Below, one piece after another: positions 1 to 8,951 of a DNA stretch of 64,000 bases. The position numbers and the translations under genes were made by a program. Numbering within the stretch: position 1 is the first letter of the stretch; the number at the start of each line of letters is the position of its first letter. Origin of the DNA: Eggerthella sp. (GTDB taxonomy: Bacteria; Actinomycetota; Coriobacteriia; Coriobacteriales; Eggerthellaceae); NCBI GenBank assembly GCA_030540085.1, contig JAUNWY010000008.1:1-64000 (forward strand), in the 5' to 3' direction. Under the pieces are notes generated by a model, which was not told where the DNA came from, ran no database searches, and worked only from the letters and a program-made list of their open reading frames with translations.

Positions 1-275
1 CTGCCCGGCCTTTCACGTCGGCGGTTCGCGGGCCGCGGGCCCGCGCACAGGCCGAACTGGCCGAACTGGCCTTGCGCCCTGCGGCCGGGTCTGGCTCGCT
101 TGCCGCATGCGCGGGCCTCTGCCACCTCGCTTGCGCCAGCCGCGCCCTACGCCCGCGCCGCGCCCATCGCCGCCGTTGCCCACGCTGCCGCCTTCATCGC
201 TGTCGTCGCATTCCGCCATCCGCGTCCCGTACCGCCGCAAACGAGCGGAACCGTGCAGCCAACTCAATGCGGGCA
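1..275. other. GC-rich stretch with no supportable gene
   Basis: This left edge is very GC-rich and low in complexity, with a short tandem of a 9-base unit (GGCCGAACT) near positions 53-75. Open frames exist on both strands, but they are Arg/Gly/Ala-rich, have no ribosome binding site, and one of them runs through the tyrS terminator. I see no recognisable gene and treat it as intergenic or the edge of something outside the window. Confidence 0.4.
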
Positions 276-307
276 TAAAAATGGGATCCCCAAACGGGGA
301 TCCCATT
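276..307 (-). terminator. Rho-independent terminator of tyrS
   Basis: A perfect 12-bp stem (280-291 with 296-307) closes a four-base loop. Read on the minus strand it is followed by TTTTA. It lies about 90 bases past the tyrS stop codon. Confidence 0.85.
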
Positions 308-363
308 AAAAAGCTCTTTGGTTTTGCCGAGTGCCTGCCCGGCGCCCTGCAGCCCTTACGGTG

Positions 364-435
364 AGCGAACGAACTTGCGCTTTCCTACCTGGAAGAATTA
401 CACCAAGCGAACGAACTTGCGCTTTCCTACCTGGA
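364..435. repeat. Direct duplication of the tyrS 3' end
   Basis: Thirty identical bases occur at 364-393 and 406-435, a period of 42 bases. The second copy encodes the last residues of TyrS (VGKRKFVR). The first lies just past the stop codon at 398-400. The 12-base spacer contains the stop. The period is a whole number of codons. Confidence 0.9.
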
Positions 436-1609
436 TAACAGCACCCGTCAGGGCTTCGGGAGCTACGTTGTAGGCCTTAGCCGCAACAGCTTCGCCGTTG
501 ATCTTCACACCGCCCTGGTCGATCATGCGACGGGCATCACCGGTGGATTTCGTAAGCCCGGAATCGGCAATGAGCTTCGCCAGATACACCATGCCCTCTT
601 CGTTAGGAGTAAGGTCGGCAGCAAACTCGGGGATATCTTCTGGAACCTCATGCTGCTTGAACTGACGATCGAAAGCAGCCTCGGCTTCCTTTGCGGCTTC
701 CTCGTCATAGTAAGCCGCAACAATGTTCTGAGCCAAATCGCGCTTGCAGCGATTCGGATGAATCTCTTCGGCTGCCAAGCCCTTTTCGATGGCATCAATC
801 TGGTCTACCGGCACGGTGGAAGCCAGGCGGTAGTACTTCACCATCAATTCATCGGGAATAGACATTACCTTGCCGAACATATCATTAGGAGCATCAGTAA
901 GGCCGATGTAGTTGCCGTAGCTCTTGGACATCTTCTTAACGCCATCGGTACCCTCCAGCAAAGGAAGCGTCAGGCACACCTGGGGCTCCATGCCCATCTT
1001 TTCCATAAGCTCACGACCAGCAAGCAAGTTGAACAGCTGGTCGGTACCGCCCAGCTCAACATCTGCCTTGATAACCACAGAGTCATATGCCTGCATGATG
1101 GGATACAGGAACTCGTGGAGGCTGATTGGCAGCTCGGACGTGTAGCGGTTATGGAAGTCATCGCGCTCGAGAATGCGAGCAACGGTGAAGTTGGAAGCGA
1201 TCTTCAGAAGGTCTTCCATACCCAAGGAAAGAATCCATTCGGAGTTGTAACGAAGGGTGGTCTTTTCGGGATCAAGTACCTTAAAGGCCTGGTCAACGTA
1301 AGTCTGGGCATTTTCCTTGATCTGTTCACGCGTAAGCTGAGGGCGCGTGGAGTTACGGCCGGAAGGGTCGCCGATAAGGGCGGTTCCGTCGCCAATAATA
1401 AGGGTAACCTGATGACCCAGATCCTGGAACTGGCGCAGCTTGTGCAACGGAACAGCATGGCCAAGATGGATATCGGGAGCCGTAGGGTCTACACCCAGCT
1501 TGATGTTCAGCGGCTTACCGCGCTTAAGTTTGTCCATGAGGGCCTTCTCAGGCACGATCTGAGCGGCGCCGGACTGGATAATATGAAACTGCTCTTCAGG
1601 TGAAATCAT
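398..1609 (-). CDS. tyrS: Tyrosyl-tRNA synthetase
   Basis: Charges tRNA-Tyr with tyrosine in the cytoplasm. The 403-residue product has the class I signature HLGHAVPL near residue 48 and KKMSKSYGNYIG near residue 227. An S4-type RNA-binding domain at the C-terminus contains RRMIDQGGVKINGEAV. Length is normal for the bacterial TyrRS subfamily with HxGH. The start is an ATG with AAGAGG eight bases upstream. No T-box motif was found in the short upstream gap, unlike pheS. The gene ends in a sequence that is repeated just downstream. Confidence 0.97.
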   Translation of the reverse strand: MISPEEQFHIIQSGAAQIVPEKALMDKLKRGKPLNIKLGVDPTAPDIHLGHAVPLHKLRQFQDLGHQVTLIIGDGTALIGDPSGRNSTRPQLTREQIKENAQTYVDQAFKVLDPEKTTLRYNSEWILSLGMEDLLKIASNFTVARILERDDFHNRYTSELPISLHEFLYPIMQAYDSVVIKADVELGGTDQLFNLLAGRELMEKMGMEPQVCLTLPLLEGTDGVKKMSKSYGNYIGLTDAPNDMFGKVMSIPDELMVKYYRLASTVPVDQIDAIEKGLAAEEIHPNRCKRDLAQNIVAAYYDEEAAKEAEAAFDRQFKQHEVPEDIPEFAADLTPNEEGMVYLAKLIADSGLTKSTGDARRMIDQGGVKINGEAVAAKAYNVAPEALTGAVIQVGKRKFVRLV

Positions 1610-1772
1610 GATTCCTCTTTCTAGCGTATGGCGAAGATTCTAGCACAGGGAAGTCGGCTGCGTTTTCCTGCAGCCGTCCTTAACGCTGCGTAGGGGCAAG
1701 AGCTGCACGTATGCTTTCCGCGCGCATTCTGTGCACAAGTGCGCCCTTGCGTTTTTCATCTTGCCCAAGCAC

Positions 1773-4298
1773 CTACGAAACACCACGGAACAAATGACCC
1801 GACGTTGCGCCTTCAGCCTTGGCAACCTTGTTGCCATCCTTCTGGGCGATATCGCGAGCGCGAACAGCGCGGGCAACCTTTTCGGTGGTTTCCTTCACGT
1901 TCATAAGCGTTGTGTCAACCAATACCGTCGAAACGCCCGCCCCAATGATCTCGGGCATCAAGTGGGCAACGTCCATCTGCACTGCGTTGTACAAATGGCT
2001 GCGACCGGTGCAGTCGGTGATCACCGGCATCTCATAACCCTTGCGGTCTTTCAGGTAATGGGGGCTCTTGCGGCGAGCGCACTCAGCGCACTTCTGATTG
2101 CAGGGGCCCTGACTCATAAGCAAGCAGTGCTCGGTAACCATGAGTTCGGTCTGCCCCATGATGGTAAGACCCAAAGGCATAGGAGCCATATCGCCCAGCT
2201 CCTCGATCTGCACCAGAGAAAGTTCAGGAGAGAGCCATACACGCTGCGCGCCAAGATCAGCCATGGCCTGCAGATCGAGCTTATTGGTAACGGGAATATG
2301 CGGGCCAACTTCAGGAGCGGCACCCATTTCCGTAGCGTGGAGAAGCTGACCAAGGTTTTCAACCATAACCGGCTTATCAGCCTTTACGCGTTTCCAGATA
2401 TCGAAGCCGTTGCGCTTCTCTTCATCGAACATCTGCGAAACGGTAGGCAGCACCGGAATGCACTGCTTGGGATATCCGGCTTGCTCGGCAGTATCGGAAA
2501 GCTGACCCGCGATAACAGCCTCTCCGCGACGGTAATTTGCTGCGGGCACGTAAATCAGGTCGGCGCCAGCGCGCTTTGCGGCGCGGGCACATGCGGGATT
2601 CGTTGCCAAAACCGCAACCTTGCACCAACCCTTACGAACAACGGGAGCGAAGGAGCGACCAGGCGTACGCTCAAGTTTACGAGCATGATACTGCGCAAGA
2701 ATAGCCCCTTGCAGTTCTTCAGCAGCGCGGGCGCGCAGCTTATGCAGCACTGAAAAGCCCATGCCTACGCCTTCATCCATGTCGATCTCAAGCGAGGAAA
2801 GGCAGAACGGCGTGGTTCCCATGCGGTCGATATGCTCGCGCACCTCTTCTTCAGTGATGGCTTTGGTGCGCGCAGCCTCCACTTCAGGGCCTTCGACAGT
2901 AACGCTCACATTGCCGGCGTCCGCCGTAAAGGTGAGCAAGGCGGGCTGCCCAATATGCAATTCAGCGTGCGCGCTCACAGCAACAGAGGGAAGCTTATCG
3001 TCGTCTACAAAGGCAGCCTCAGCATTACGCACGCGGAACACGCGGTCCCCCTTGCCCACAGCACGCTCTACCGGGAAAAAGACACGACCCGCTCGATCGG
3101 TTTTGAACTCGCCGATGGCATGAACGAAATGACCGCGATTGGTCCAGAATTCGATCAGGTCGCCAGCATGAAGCTCGGTTTCGGGATCGATGAATACCAG
3201 GCCTTCACGCACCTTTGCAACACGGCCAACAAACACACCGCGATTGTTCGGACGTCCATAGCTCATGATCTCGTTGCCGCGCTTGCCCTTCAGGTAAGCC
3301 GTGGTAAATCCGCGAGAGAAAGCCTCGGAAAGAGTGTTCATCTCTTCTTCGCTTGCGCGAAGCTCTGGAGCATCGGATGCAACAACGGAATCGATGCCGT
3401 CACGGGCAACAGCCGCTTCAACGCGATCGATAACCGCACGGTACACTCCCACAACAGCCTGTACATATTCAGGCGATTTCATGCGGCCCTCGATTTTCAG
3501 AGAAGCCACGCCTGCCTGTAAAAGTTCGGGAATAAGATTTACCGTACACAGATCTTTCGGGGAAAGCAGATGCTCACCTGGGGCATCGAGGGTCTTGCGC
3601 AGGGCGCGATTGTGCAGCTCATATGGCAAGCGGCACGCCTGGGCACAGCGACCGCGATTGGCGGAACGGCCACCCACCAGCGAAGACATGAAACACTGGC
3701 CCGAATAGCAAATGCACAAGGCACCATGGGCAAACGACTCAAGCTCAACACCAAGCTCTTCCGCGAGCTCATGTAAACGAGCAATTTCGGTTAACGAAAG
3801 CTCACGGGCAAGCGTCACCCGCGTGGCGCCCAGCGCAGCCGCCGCACGCAAGCCGTCTTCATCATGAATGTTCATCTGAGTGGATACATGAACCTCCACA
3901 TCAGGCATGATGCGTGAAAGCTCGATAGAAATGCCGATATCCTGCACGATAAAGGCATCAACGCCGCAGCGATAAGCCTGGCGGGCAAGCTCCAAAGCAT
4001 CGGGAAGTTCTGAGGGCAGCACTACGGTGTTCAGCGTAAGGTAGATCTTCACACCGCGCAGGTGCGCATAATCGCAAGCTTCCGCCAGGTTTTCAAGCGA
4101 GAAATTATCGGCACCTCGACGGGCGTTGAAGTGGCCAGCGCCCAGATATACCGCGTCGGCACCGGCTTTTACGGCTGCATGTAGGCACTCCATGTTGCCA
4201 GCGGGGGCCAAAAGCTCCACATTCTTCGAGCAAGGAATAGCCATCATGCCAGCATCGAGCTGCATATCGGCTTCCTTGTTCATAGTTTCGTTAGTCAT
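1773..4298 (-). CDS. Double-domain U32 family protein (RlhA/TrhP type)
   Basis: An 841-residue member of peptidase family U32. The family signature ESFAHGALCICYSGQCFMSS is at residues 187-206. A central DUF3656-like region (about 390-560) follows. The C-terminal part looks like a second U32-type barrel and carries a cysteine cluster, CNQKCAECARR, near residue 730. Characterised relatives (E. coli RlhA, TrhP/YegQ) install 5-hydroxycytidine in 23S rRNA or 5-hydroxyuridine in tRNA, and the cysteines suggest an Fe-S cluster. Calling it a protease would follow the old family name only. The ATG has AAGGACGAAGG just upstream. It stands alone between terminators. Confidence 0.85.
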   Translation of the reverse strand: MTNETMNKEADMQLDAGMMAIPCSKNVELLAPAGNMECLHAAVKAGADAVYLGAGHFNARRGADNFSLENLAEACDYAHLRGVKIYLTLNTVVLPSELPDALELARQAYRCGVDAFIVQDIGISIELSRIMPDVEVHVSTQMNIHDEDGLRAAAALGATRVTLARELSLTEIARLHELAEELGVELESFAHGALCICYSGQCFMSSLVGGRSANRGRCAQACRLPYELHNRALRKTLDAPGEHLLSPKDLCTVNLIPELLQAGVASLKIEGRMKSPEYVQAVVGVYRAVIDRVEAAVARDGIDSVVASDAPELRASEEEMNTLSEAFSRGFTTAYLKGKRGNEIMSYGRPNNRGVFVGRVAKVREGLVFIDPETELHAGDLIEFWTNRGHFVHAIGEFKTDRAGRVFFPVERAVGKGDRVFRVRNAEAAFVDDDKLPSVAVSAHAELHIGQPALLTFTADAGNVSVTVEGPEVEAARTKAITEEEVREHIDRMGTTPFCLSSLEIDMDEGVGMGFSVLHKLRARAAEELQGAILAQYHARKLERTPGRSFAPVVRKGWCKVAVLATNPACARAAKRAGADLIYVPAANYRRGEAVIAGQLSDTAEQAGYPKQCIPVLPTVSQMFDEEKRNGFDIWKRVKADKPVMVENLGQLLHATEMGAAPEVGPHIPVTNKLDLQAMADLGAQRVWLSPELSLVQIEELGDMAPMPLGLTIMGQTELMVTEHCLLMSQGPCNQKCAECARRKSPHYLKDRKGYEMPVITDCTGRSHLYNAVQMDVAHLMPEIIGAGVSTVLVDTTLMNVKETTEKVARAVRARDIAQKDGNKVAKAEGATSGHLFRGVS

Positions 4299-4327
4299 AC
4301 CTTCGTCCTTAAACCTCTTGATAAGGC

Positions 4328-4362
4328 AAGAAAACGGCCATCATCGAGCATGATGGCCGTTT
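4328..4362 (-). terminator. Terminator of the lipoprotein gene
   Basis: A perfect 13-bp stem (4332-4344 with 4350-4362) with a five-base loop, followed on the minus strand by TTTTCTT. It ends the transcript of the gene at 4388-4879. Confidence 0.85.
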
Positions 4363-4387
4363 CACTACATTGCTATGCCGCACTCCG

Positions 4388-4879
4388 CTAGGCGGATTCG
4401 GCCTTGCTGTCCGCATCCTGCAGAGCCTTGATGCCTGCATCGTAATGGGACTGGATTTCAGCCATACGGCTATCGTAGTCAGCGCCACTGGGAGCTACGC
4501 CGCTTGTAGGAGCCTTAACATCTTCATACAGCTTGACATAGCTCGAAAGCGCGGTTTGTAGTTCCTTGGCACCGTTCACATACGATGAATGGATGTCACC
4601 CATGGCATCGGGAACAGAAAGGCCTTCAAGGTCAGACACGCACTGGTCGACCGCAGAAAGCTGAGCGGAAAGGGAAACCACTTCGCCATCCTTCACCGCT
4701 TCGGAGAAGGCGCCCATATTCGTGTTCAGGGTTTCCATGATGGTGTTAACCGAAGACATGTACTGACGGTTCTGCGTTTGGGCATCCGTCTGCTCATTGT
4801 TGCTTGCGCAGCCAACAAGCGCCGCCAAACAGGCAAGGCAGAATGCCGCAATTACCAGAAAACGTGCTTTCGTTTTCAT
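4388..4879 (-). CDS. Small secreted lipoprotein of unknown function
   Basis: A 163-residue protein with a lipoprotein signal peptide: MKTKAR, a hydrophobic stretch, then the lipobox LVGC with the lipidated Cys near residue 24. The rest is soluble and alpha-helical in character, with conserved-looking runs such as YVNGAKELQTALSSYVKLYE. It resembles small extracytoplasmic four-helix proteins, but I do not recognise a family. The frame is open further upstream, to 5026. The ATG at 4879 is preferred because GGAAGG lies seven bases before it and the signal peptide begins there. It lies downstream of the penicillin-binding-protein gene, separated from it by a terminator. Confidence 0.8.
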   Translation of the reverse strand: MKTKARFLVIAAFCLACLAALVGCASNNEQTDAQTQNRQYMSSVNTIMETLNTNMGAFSEAVKDGEVVSLSAQLSAVDQCVSDLEGLSVPDAMGDIHSSYVNGAKELQTALSSYVKLYEDVKAPTSGVAPSGADYDSRMAEIQSHYDAGIKALQDADSKAESA

Positions 4880-5012
4880 AAGATCCTTCCGAGTAAAAAA
4901 CCAGCAAAGCCATGGGGCTTTGCATTCCCTACTATTAAAAACGCTCTTTGTCACCTGCGCGCTTGCGTTTGACGTTCTACCCGAAGAATCCACAGCCTGT
5001 CGTTGTTTCGGC

Positions 5013-5048
5013 AAACAAAAAGGCACACCCCCTTCGGGATGCGCCTTT
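5013..5048 (-). terminator. Terminator of the penicillin-binding protein gene
   Basis: A 13-bp stem with two G-U pairs when read as minus-strand RNA (arms ending at 5019 and 5048), followed by TTTTTGTTT. It begins six bases past the stop codon of the gene at 5054. Confidence 0.75.
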
Positions 5049-5053
5049 AAAAG

Positions 5054-7252
5054 TTAATCTTCTCCGGTGCCGCCAGAGCCGGTGCCACCTGTGCCTCCGG
5101 TGCCGCCGCCAGAGCCAGAGCCTCCGGTGCCGCCGCTCGAGCCGCCGCTGCTGCCGCCGCTTGAGCCGCCGCTGCTGGAGCCAGAGCCCGAACCTGTACC
5201 ACTTCCGCCACTCGGCGTACCGCCGCTAGGGGTAGCGGCTCCCTTTTCGGGTTCGTTAGTGCCTGGTTGCCCATTGTTCGTGGTATCGGAAGCCGACGTG
5301 CCGTCCGTCATCTCCGTATCGCCTTCGTGCTCAGGGGAAGAACCAGTGCTTCCGCTACCATTGCCGAAGTCCGTTGTGTTGTAGGTGAGCTTCGTATCGG
5401 ACGTCGGGAACTGCTCAATGGGCTGGCCCGCAAGAATCTGACTCATAAAGTTGCCGTACACGCCATCGCACGCAACCGAAGAAGGCATGCGCACCTCGTC
5501 GCGGCCACCGATCCATACTGCGGTGGAAAGCTGCGGGGTGATGCCGCAGAACCACTTATCGCGCCAATTTTCGGAAGTACCCGTTTTACCTGCTACCGGC
5601 TGCCCGTTGCTGATGTTTGCGCCACGGCCAGTACCATTGGTAACAACGCCCTTCATAACATCGGTTGCAGCCTGGGTGAGCGCCGTATCAAGGACCTTTT
5701 CGCCCTTGGTGTCGGCCTGGAAGATGGTGATGCCGTCGGAATCCTTAATGGATTCGATACATACCGCTTCGCGCTTGGTGCCGCCATTGGCAATGGTGGC
5801 GTACGCTTGGGCCATTTCGCGCACCGTAACCTCTTCGGAGCCCAACGTGATAGAAGGATAGGCGTCCAGTTCGGATTCGATGCCGCATTTCTTTGCCATG
5901 TCCGCAACCTTCTCAGGACCAATTTCGGTACACAGCTCGGCAAAACCGGTGTTAGAGGAAACGGCGAAGGCGCTTCTAATAGAACGCGTGCCGTAGTCGG
6001 TACCGCCGTAGTTCTCTACCTGCCAACCGTTGATATTCACATGGCCAGCGCAGTTAAGGTTGGTTTCAGGCGAAACTCCTTCGTTCAAAGCAGCAAGCAA
6101 AGTGAACGTCTTGAAGGAAGAACCTGGCTGACGTTTCGCCTGCGTTGCCAAGTTGAATTCATTGGTGTCGTAGTCGCGTCCGCCGATAAGGGCCTTGATA
6201 TAGCCGGTGTCAGGGTCAACGGAAACCAACGCGAGCTCCAGATTATCGGAGAGGGACTTCATCTTCGCATCGGCAGCGGATTCTGCTGCTTCTTGAATGG
6301 CGGGGTCAAGCGTAGTGACAACCGTCATACCGCCCTTGAATACCTCGTCGGTCGAATAGTCCTTCAAAAGCGTTTCGCGAACATAGCTGGTGAAGTACTT
6401 GTACTTGTACATGCCGTCGCCGGTGCTTACCTCGGAAACGTTCAGGTTCAGGTCTTCGGCCTGCGCCGCATCGTGCTCTTCTTGGGTGATTACGCCATTG
6501 GTGAGCATGCGGTCAAGAACCAAGTTGCGACGGTTCTTGCAGTTTTCGGGGTTGTCGATGGGGTTGTTGTACGTAGGCGACTGGGGGATGCCGATAAGCG
6601 TTGCCGCCTGAGCGATGGTGAGGTCTTTCGCATCCTTGTTGTAGTAGCGCTGGGCGGCAGCCTGAATACCATAGGCGCCCTGGCCATAGTTAATGGTGTT
6701 CAGGTACATCTGAAGGATTTCGTCCTTGGAGTACGATTCCTCCAGCTTAATGGCGATATACGCTTCGCGAACCTTACGCTTCAACGTAGATTCCGTAGCC
6801 TCATCGGCCAAGATGGTATTTCGCACGAACTGCTGTGTAATGGTTGAAGCGCCTTCGTGGCCGGTATGGGTAACGTTCACCCAAACCGCGCGGGCAATAC
6901 CTAACACGTCGATGCCGTTATGCTGGTAGAAACGTTCGTCTTCCGTAGCAACCGTGCCCTTGGTTACATAGGTACCCATTTCGTCGAGATCGATGGGGTC
7001 ACGGTTCTCAAGGTAAAACTCAGCCAGCAGCGTTGTGCCGTCGTTAGCGTATACCTTGGTTTTCTCAGCATAGTTGTAAGCAGAAGCATCGTTGTAGTCG
7101 GGCAAGTCCTGCAACCAGACGGTGCACATCACAACTACAACGATGCAGCAGGTAACAAGCGCGCCCAAGATAACAGCACCCGCAACACCAAGCCTTAAAC
7201 CTGCTTTTTCCTGGCGAGCACCGTGCTTGCTTTTTCTAGCTCGTGAAGCCAT
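5054..7252 (-). CDS. Class A penicillin-binding protein (PBP1 type)
   Basis: A bifunctional peptidoglycan glycosyltransferase/transpeptidase anchored by one N-terminal membrane helix (residues 20-48). The GT51 domain shows the catalytic EDERF at 104-108, GASTITQQ near 134 and KVREAYIAIKLE near 160. The transpeptidase domain has S378-x-x-K381, S432-S-N434 and KTG at 556-558. Length (732) fits family members. The last 90 or so residues are an acidic then Gly/Ser/Thr-rich tail with repeated GGS and GGT units, a low-complexity extracellular tail often seen in Gram-positive PBPs. The start is an ATG with GGAGG just upstream. Confidence 0.95.
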   Translation of the reverse strand: MASRARKSKHGARQEKAGLRLGVAGAVILGALVTCCIVVVVMCTVWLQDLPDYNDASAYNYAEKTKVYANDGTTLLAEFYLENRDPIDLDEMGTYVTKGTVATEDERFYQHNGIDVLGIARAVWVNVTHTGHEGASTITQQFVRNTILADEATESTLKRKVREAYIAIKLEESYSKDEILQMYLNTINYGQGAYGIQAAAQRYYNKDAKDLTIAQAATLIGIPQSPTYNNPIDNPENCKNRRNLVLDRMLTNGVITQEEHDAAQAEDLNLNVSEVSTGDGMYKYKYFTSYVRETLLKDYSTDEVFKGGMTVVTTLDPAIQEAAESAADAKMKSLSDNLELALVSVDPDTGYIKALIGGRDYDTNEFNLATQAKRQPGSSFKTFTLLAALNEGVSPETNLNCAGHVNINGWQVENYGGTDYGTRSIRSAFAVSSNTGFAELCTEIGPEKVADMAKKCGIESELDAYPSITLGSEEVTVREMAQAYATIANGGTKREAVCIESIKDSDGITIFQADTKGEKVLDTALTQAATDVMKGVVTNGTGRGANISNGQPVAGKTGTSENWRDKWFCGITPQLSTAVWIGGRDEVRMPSSVACDGVYGNFMSQILAGQPIEQFPTSDTKLTYNTTDFGNGSGSTGSSPEHEGDTEMTDGTSASDTTNNGQPGTNEPEKGAATPSGGTPSGGSGTGSGSGSSSGGSSGGSSGGSSGGTGGSGSGGGTGGTGGTGSGGTGED

Positions 7253-7365
7253 CGAACCTCCCTAAATATAGTTCTCTGCATTTTATCACGCTTGCCGTTG
7301 CCGCCACCAATCTGCACAAACCATGAATCTTGAATGGGAACAGAGCTATGAAAAAATCAATGCAA

Positions 7366-7398
7366 CAAGAAAGCCGCAGCGCCTATGCGCTGCGGCTT
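7366..7398 (-). terminator. Terminator of argH
   Basis: A perfect 12-bp stem (7371-7382 with 7387-7398) and a CTAT loop. The minus-strand RNA continues TTTCTTG. A TTTT on the plus side makes it look usable in both directions, but no plus-strand gene ends here. Confidence 0.8.
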
Positions 7399-7426
7399 TT
7401 CAATTGATTGCTTGGGGAATTCGCTA

Positions 7427-8815
7427 CTAAGCGAGATTCTTGTCTTCTGCCAGCTTTGCGGCACCGAGCTCGATCTGCTCAGCAACTACGCTGTTGCCGG
7501 TTCCGCCGTAAGTAGTACGGGCGGCAACGATAGATTCGAGGTCAAGAGCCTCGGTGATGTCGGCCTCGAAGAGATCGGATGCTTCCTTGAAATCCTCCAG
7601 GCTCAAATCATCCAGGTCGCAACCGCGCTTGTCGCACAGAAGAACCAGATGACCCACGATTTCATGAGCCTTGCGGAAGGGCAGGCCCTTCTTGGCCAGG
7701 TAGTCGGCAACATCGGTTGCAGCAAGGTAGCCCTTCTTCGACTGAGCGCGCATTGCATCAGCATTCACCTTCATGGTGGAGATCATGCCCTCCATGCAAA
7801 CCAAACAGTCATGCAGGGTTTTGCAGGCGTCCATTACGCCTTCCTTGTCTTCCTGAAGGTCTTTGTTGTAGGCCAAAGGAAGGCTCTTCATGGTGGTGAG
7901 CAGCGCCATGAGGTCGCCCACTACGCGACCGGACTTGCCACGGATAAGCTCGGCAAAGTCGGGGTTCTTCTTCTGGGGCATGATGGACGAACCCGTAGAG
8001 TACTCGTCTGCCAAGGTGATGAAGCCGAACTCGGACGTGGACCACAAGATGATTTCCTCGGAAAGGCGAGAAAGGTGGATCATGGCAACCGAGCAGGCAT
8101 AGTCGAGGTCAAGCAGGAAGTCGCGATCGGATACCGCGTCAAGGGAATTGGGGATCATATGACCAAAGCCCAGTTCGTCAGTGGTTTTCTGACGATCGAG
8201 CGGGTACGTGGTGCCAGCAAGTGCCGCAGAACCCAAAGGATTGGCGTTAGCGGCATCGAATGCCTGCTTCAAGCGAGCGAAGTCGCGGGTGAACATCCAG
8301 TAGTAAGCCATGAAATGGTGCGAAAGGAGCACGGGCTGAGCATGCTGCATATGGGTATAGCCAGGCAGGATGGTGCCCATATTCTTGCGAGCAGCCTCAA
8401 TGAGCGTCTCACGCATGGCGTTCACGTCTGCCATGAGCTCGGAAGCAAGCTCCTTGGCATACAGACGAGTGTCAGTGATTACCTGATCGTTGCGGCTACG
8501 ACCGGTGTGCAGACGAGCGCCCGCATCGCCGATGTTCTGGGTAAGCACCTTTTCCACGGACATGTGGATGTCTTCATCGTTGATGTCGAAGGTGAAGTTG
8601 CCCTCTTCGATGGTCTTTTCGATGTCGGTCAGGCCCGCAACGATGTCTTCGGCGTCTTTTTCAGAAATTACGCCCTGAGCTGCCAACATGCGTGCATGAG
8701 CGCGGGAGCCGGCAATATCCTGATGATACATTGCCTTATCAACCGGAAGGGATGCACCGAACTCCTGCGTGAATTCGCTTACACCCTTTTCAAAACGTCC
8801 AGACCACAACGCCAT
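7427..8815 (-). CDS. argH: Argininosuccinate lyase
   Basis: Splits argininosuccinate into arginine and fumarate, the last step of arginine synthesis. The 462-residue product has the fumarase/lyase signature GSSIMPQKKNPD and the N-terminal LWSGRFEKG typical of ArgH. The ATG at 8815 has AAGG and GGAG-like bases upstream. The gene is separated from argG by a restriction-modification pair, so it is probably transcribed from its own promoter in 8816-8951 and not from the argC promoter. Confidence 0.97.
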   Translation of the reverse strand: MALWSGRFEKGVSEFTQEFGASLPVDKAMYHQDIAGSRAHARMLAAQGVISEKDAEDIVAGLTDIEKTIEEGNFTFDINDEDIHMSVEKVLTQNIGDAGARLHTGRSRNDQVITDTRLYAKELASELMADVNAMRETLIEAARKNMGTILPGYTHMQHAQPVLLSHHFMAYYWMFTRDFARLKQAFDAANANPLGSAALAGTTYPLDRQKTTDELGFGHMIPNSLDAVSDRDFLLDLDYACSVAMIHLSRLSEEIILWSTSEFGFITLADEYSTGSSIMPQKKNPDFAELIRGKSGRVVGDLMALLTTMKSLPLAYNKDLQEDKEGVMDACKTLHDCLVCMEGMISTMKVNADAMRAQSKKGYLAATDVADYLAKKGLPFRKAHEIVGHLVLLCDKRGCDLDDLSLEDFKEASDLFEADITEALDLESIVAARTTYGGTGNSVVAEQIELGAAKLAEDKNLA

Positions 8816-8951
8816 AATATGAGCTCCTAACCTTAAAGAACTGCGCCCTATACGAGTATTGCTTGATTAACGTTCCAATAATAACAAAACAGGACCCTTC
8901 CCTCTTTACGAAGGAAAGGCTCTGAATGCCCGCTTTTTCAGGGGAGGCGAT

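Noticed and set aside
13-306. 97-codon minus-strand frame at the left edge
   Set aside because: It starts inside the tyrS terminator hairpin, is low-complexity and lacks a ribosome binding site.
5267-6847. 526-codon open frame opposite the penicillin-binding protein
   Set aside because: Same reason: antisense shadow with no recognisable domain, while the minus frame has complete PBP motifs.
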